Assembly: GCA_937880845.1 (NCBI GenBank)
Contig: CALFLL010000069.1
Location: 1-24,414 of the forward strand
Direction: 5' to 3'
DNA: 24,414 nucleotides
Origin: an uncultured Drancourtella sp.
GTDB taxonomy: Bacteria; Bacillota; Clostridia; Lachnospirales; Lachnospiraceae
Positions 21,757-24,414 of the stretch are shown piece after piece. Both the position numbers and the translations under genes were made by a program. Within the stretch, counting starts at the first letter, position 1; every line of letters begins with the position of its first letter. A model generated the notes under the pieces. The model ran no database searches. It was not told the DNA's origin and worked only from the letters and a program-made list of their open reading frames with translations.

Positions 21757-23620
21757 AGATAGATATGATGTGGCAGTAATCGGAGCAGGACATGCCGGAT
21801 GTGAAGCGGCACTGGCATGTGCAAGGCTTGGAATGAAGACTGTGATTTTTACAGTGAGCATGGAAAGTGTGGCCTTAATGCCATGTAACCCGAATATCGG
21901 CGGAACTTCCAAAGGACATCTTGTGAAAGAAGTGGACGCTTTGGGAGGAGAAATGGGAAAGGTCATCGACAAAACCTTTATCCAGTCTAAAATGCTCAAT
22001 AAATCAAAAGGGCCTGCAGTACATTCATTAAGAGCGCAGGCAGATAAGCAGGAATACAGCAAAACTATGAGAATGGTGTTGGAAAATCAGGAGAATCTGG
22101 ATTTAAAACAGGCTGAGGTAACAGATATTCTGACAGAAGAGGGAAAGGTAACCGGACTGCAGATTGCCTCAGGCGGTATTTATCGTTGTAAGGCAGTAAT
22201 TCTTTGTACGGGAACTTATTTAAAAGCACGGTGTATCTACGGTGATGTAAGCATGGAAACAGGGCCGAACGGACTTCAGGCGGCAACATATCTGACAGAC
22301 AGTCTGAAAAAGCTTGGAATCCGTATGTATCGTTTTAAGACAGGAACTCCGGCCAGAATAGACCGAAGATCTATCGATTTCAGTAAAATGGAAGAACAAA
22401 AGGGAGATGAAGATATCACACCGTTCTCCTTTACTACAAACCCGGATGAGATACAGAAAGAACAGATTTCCTGTTGGCTTACTTATACAAATGAAAAAAC
22501 TCATGAGATCATTCGGGAAAATCTGGATCGTTCTCCTCTGTTTTCCGGTGCAATCGAGGGAACAGGACCGAGATACTGTCCGTCTATCGAAGACAAGGTT
22601 GTAAAATTTGCGGATAAAAACAGGCATCAGGTATTTATCGAACCGGAAGGAGAATATACAAACGAGATGTATATCGGAGGAATGTCAAGTTCTCTTCCGG
22701 AAGATGTCCAATATGAAATGTACCGCAGCGTGCCGGGACTGGAACATGCAAAAATTACAAGAAATGCATATGCTATTGAATATGACTGTATTGATGCACG
22801 TCAGCTTTATCCTACATTGGAATTCAGAAATATAGAAGGATTATTCAGCGGAGGACAGTTTAACGGAAGTTCCGGATATGAGGAAGCAGCAGCACAGGGA
22901 TTGGTGGCAGGAATCAATGCAGCCTTGAAAATCCTTGGAAAAGAACAGTTGGTTTTGGATCGCTCACAGGCATATATTGGGGTATTGATCGATGATCTTG
23001 TTACAAAAGAAAGCCATGAGCCATATCGAATGATGACTTCCAGAGCGGAATATCGTCTTTTGCTCCGTCAAGACAATGCAGATCAGCGCCTCACAAAAAT
23101 CGGGTATGAAATCGGATTGATCTCCGAAGAACGATATCAGCATCTTATTGATAAAGAAAAGGCTATATCATCTGAGATAGAACGAGTAGAACATACGAAT
23201 ATAGGAACAAGTGAAAAAGTGCAGAACCTTTTAAAAGAATACGGAAGCACGCCGCTAAATTCCGGTTCCACTATTGCAGAACTGATCAGAAGACCGGAAT
23301 TAACATATGAAATACTGGCACCGATTGATGAAAAAAGACCGGAAATTTCCAAAGAAGTGGCAGAACAGGTTAATATCAGCATTAAATATGATGGATATAT
23401 TAAAAGACAGATGCGGCAGGTAGAGCAGTTTAAAAAGATGGAAAAGAAAAAAATTCCAGAAGATATTGATTACAGTAAAGTGAAAAGCCTGAGAATTGAA
23501 GCTGTGCAGAAGCTAAAGGAACAAAGACCGGTATCAATCGGACAAGCATCCAGAATATCAGGAGTTTCTCCGGCTGATATATCTGTATTGCTGGTATATC
23601 TGGAATCATTGAGAGGATAA
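21722..23620 (+). CDS. mnmG: tRNA uridine 5-carboxymethylaminomethyl modification enzyme MnmG (GidA)
   Basis: FAD-dependent partner of MnmE (632 residues, usual length). The Rossmann FAD site GAGHAGCEAA (21-30) is followed by PCNPNIGGTSKGHLVKEVDALGG. Further family blocks are FKTGTPARIDRRSID, RPELTYE and the C-terminal helical MnmE-binding region (IKYDGYIKRQ). I kept the ATG at 21722, inside the end of mnmE. It is preceded by GAGAGG at about 9 bases, and no other ATG comes before the FAD site. The 35-base overlap implies coupled translation of the two partners. Confidence 0.97.
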   Translation: MKYSANSVWENKDRYDVAVIGAGHAGCEAALACARLGMKTVIFTVSMESVALMPCNPNIGGTSKGHLVKEVDALGGEMGKVIDKTFIQSKMLNKSKGPAVHSLRAQADKQEYSKTMRMVLENQENLDLKQAEVTDILTEEGKVTGLQIASGGIYRCKAVILCTGTYLKARCIYGDVSMETGPNGLQAATYLTDSLKKLGIRMYRFKTGTPARIDRRSIDFSKMEEQKGDEDITPFSFTTNPDEIQKEQISCWLTYTNEKTHEIIRENLDRSPLFSGAIEGTGPRYCPSIEDKVVKFADKNRHQVFIEPEGEYTNEMYIGGMSSSLPEDVQYEMYRSVPGLEHAKITRNAYAIEYDCIDARQLYPTLEFRNIEGLFSGGQFNGSSGYEEAAAQGLVAGINAALKILGKEQLVLDRSQAYIGVLIDDLVTKESHEPYRMMTSRAEYRLLLRQDNADQRLTKIGYEIGLISEERYQHLIDKEKAISSEIERVEHTNIGTSEKVQNLLKEYGSTPLNSGSTIAELIRRPELTYEILAPIDEKRPEISKEVAEQVNISIKYDGYIKRQMRQVEQFKKMEKKKIPEDIDYSKVKSLRIEAVQKLKEQRPVSIGQASRISGVSPADISVLLVYLESLRG

Positions 23621-23624
23621 AAAG

Positions 23625-24356
23625 ATGGCAGAGGTAGAAGAGATGAATATACTTTTTGAAAACCGGTTAAAAGAATTGAATTTAGAATTGAATGAAAATC
23701 AGTATGAACAATTTGATCGATATTATGAAATGCTTGTGGAATGGAATAAAGTCATGAACCTGACCGGAATTACAGAATATAATGAAGTAATTGAAAAGCA
23801 TTTTATTGACAGCCTTTCAGTTGTAAAGGCACTTCGTTCATCAGAAATGGGAAGTGTGATTGATATCGGAACCGGAGCGGGATTTCCGGGGATTCCGTTA
23901 AAAATAGCGTTTCCAAATCTGAATATCGTTTTACTGGATTCTTTAAATAAAAGAATTAAATTCTTGGATGCAGTAATAGAAGAACTGGGATTGAAAAAAA
24001 TAAGAACAATCCATGGACGGGCAGAGGATTTTGCAAAAAAAACGGAATATAGAGAACAGTTTGATGCCTGTGTTTCCAGGGCAGTTGCAAATCTTGCCAC
24101 ATTGTCAGAGTATTGCCTACCATATGTAAAAGTAGGCGGGTACTTTGTGCCTTACAAATCAGGAGAAATTGATGAAGAAGTCAAAGAAGCAAAAAAGGCT
24201 GTTACTATTTTGGGCGGTGAGATAAAAGATACAATAAAATTTCAGCTGCCGGGAACAGAAATCGGAAGATCTTTTGTAAAAATAAGAAAGATAAAATCAA
24301 CAGGGAAAAAATATCCGAGAAAAGCAGGATTGCCTTCTAAAGAGCCGTTAAAGTAA
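23625..24356 (+). CDS. rsmG: 16S rRNA (guanine-527-N7) methyltransferase RsmG (GidB)
   Basis: SAM-dependent enzyme that methylates G527 (E. coli numbering) of 16S rRNA; loss of RsmG in other bacteria gives low-level streptomycin resistance. The chain has the N-terminal YYEMLVEWNKVMNLTGIT block, the SAM loop VIDIGTGAGFPGIPLKI, GRAEDF, and the SRAVANL block with YKSG further on. The frame begins at 23625 (243 residues), with AGAGG from the end of mnmG upstream. A second ATG at 23643 has an equally placed AGAGG and gives the more family-like start MNILFENRL (237 residues), so the true start is open. It is the last gene of the run. Confidence 0.96.
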   Translation: MAEVEEMNILFENRLKELNLELNENQYEQFDRYYEMLVEWNKVMNLTGITEYNEVIEKHFIDSLSVVKALRSSEMGSVIDIGTGAGFPGIPLKIAFPNLNIVLLDSLNKRIKFLDAVIEELGLKKIRTIHGRAEDFAKKTEYREQFDACVSRAVANLATLSEYCLPYVKVGGYFVPYKSGEIDEEVKEAKKAVTILGGEIKDTIKFQLPGTEIGRSFVKIRKIKSTGKKYPRKAGLPSKEPLK

Positions 24357-24366
24357 AAGAAAAGGG

Positions 24367-24409
24367 GATGTGAAAAAACTCGATTGAGTTTTTTCACATC
24401 TTCATTTTT
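24367..24409 (+). terminator. Terminator of the rpmH-rsmG gene run
   Basis: A perfect 15-bp stem (24367-24381 with 24386-24400) closes on the loop GATT and is followed by TTCATTTTTG. It starts 10 bases after the rsmG stop. Six consecutive T inside the 3' arm also make the reverse strand a weak possibility. Confidence 0.88.
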
Positions 24410-24414
24410 GCACT

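Noticed and set aside
21379..22062. Minus-strand open frame of 227 codons across mnmE and mnmG
   Set aside because: It is antisense to two conserved genes and looks like no protein family; a shadow frame.
1..24414. CRISPR arrays, insertion sequences, phage genes or other transferred islands
   Set aside because: No regularly spaced repeats, transposase-like or phage-like proteins, or composition breaks were seen. The content is core genome.

Overview
The window is the chromosomal replication-origin neighbourhood of a low-GC Gram-positive bacterium. It is most like a gut anaerobe of the Lachnospiraceae or related Clostridia. That placement rests on gene order (gyrA-gyrB-recF-S4 gene-dnaN-dnaA, then rpmH-rnpA-yidD-yidC-jag-mnmE-mnmG-rsmG), the AT-rich AGGAGG-type ribosome binding sites, the two-subunit iron-sulfur fumarase and the C_GCAxxG-type protein. 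It was made from protein character, not a database search.

Layout. The origin lies at about 15.3-17.4 kb and genes diverge from it. To its left, on the minus strand, are dnaA, dnaN, the small S4-domain gene, recF, gyrB and gyrA, ending at a clear terminator at about 8.37 kb. Further left on the same strand is a response regulator / histidine kinase / ABC ATPase / large FtsX-type permease cassette, probably for sensing and resisting cell-envelope-active compounds. A convergent bidirectional terminator separates it from a plus-strand C_GCAxxG_C_C-type gene. That gene is divergent from a minus-strand run of the fumarase alpha and beta subunits and a PlsC-type acyltransferase. The left edge holds a serine tRNA (GCU) with a consensus promoter and two further strong leftward promoters, which probably feed a stable-RNA gene outside the window.

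To the right of the origin, on the plus strand, are rpmH, rnpA, yidD, yidC, jag/khpB, mnmE, mnmG and rsmG, closed by a 15-bp-stem terminator at the right edge. These genes link ribosome and tRNA maturation (L34, RNase P protein, tRNA wobble-uridine modification by MnmE/MnmG, 16S methylation by RsmG) with membrane protein insertion (YidC, YidD) and RNA binding (KhpB).

Origin. DnaA-box-like 9-mers lie in two places: upstream of dnaA (17.06-17.17 kb, including two perfect TTATCCACA boxes) and between dnaA and dnaN (15.30-15.39 kb). This is the bipartite plan known from Bacillus. All genes from gyrA through rsmG read away from the origin, so they are co-oriented with replication.

Most of the window is conserved core genome, and I see no wholly new system. 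The points most worth following are a BceR-type operator in front of an ABC transporter that does not have the BceB shape, a Tyr at the usual groove arginine of YidC, a Gly at the GyrA quinolone position, the tandem promoters at the left edge, and several leader or intergenic hairpins (dnaA leader, rpmH-rnpA, jag-mnmE).
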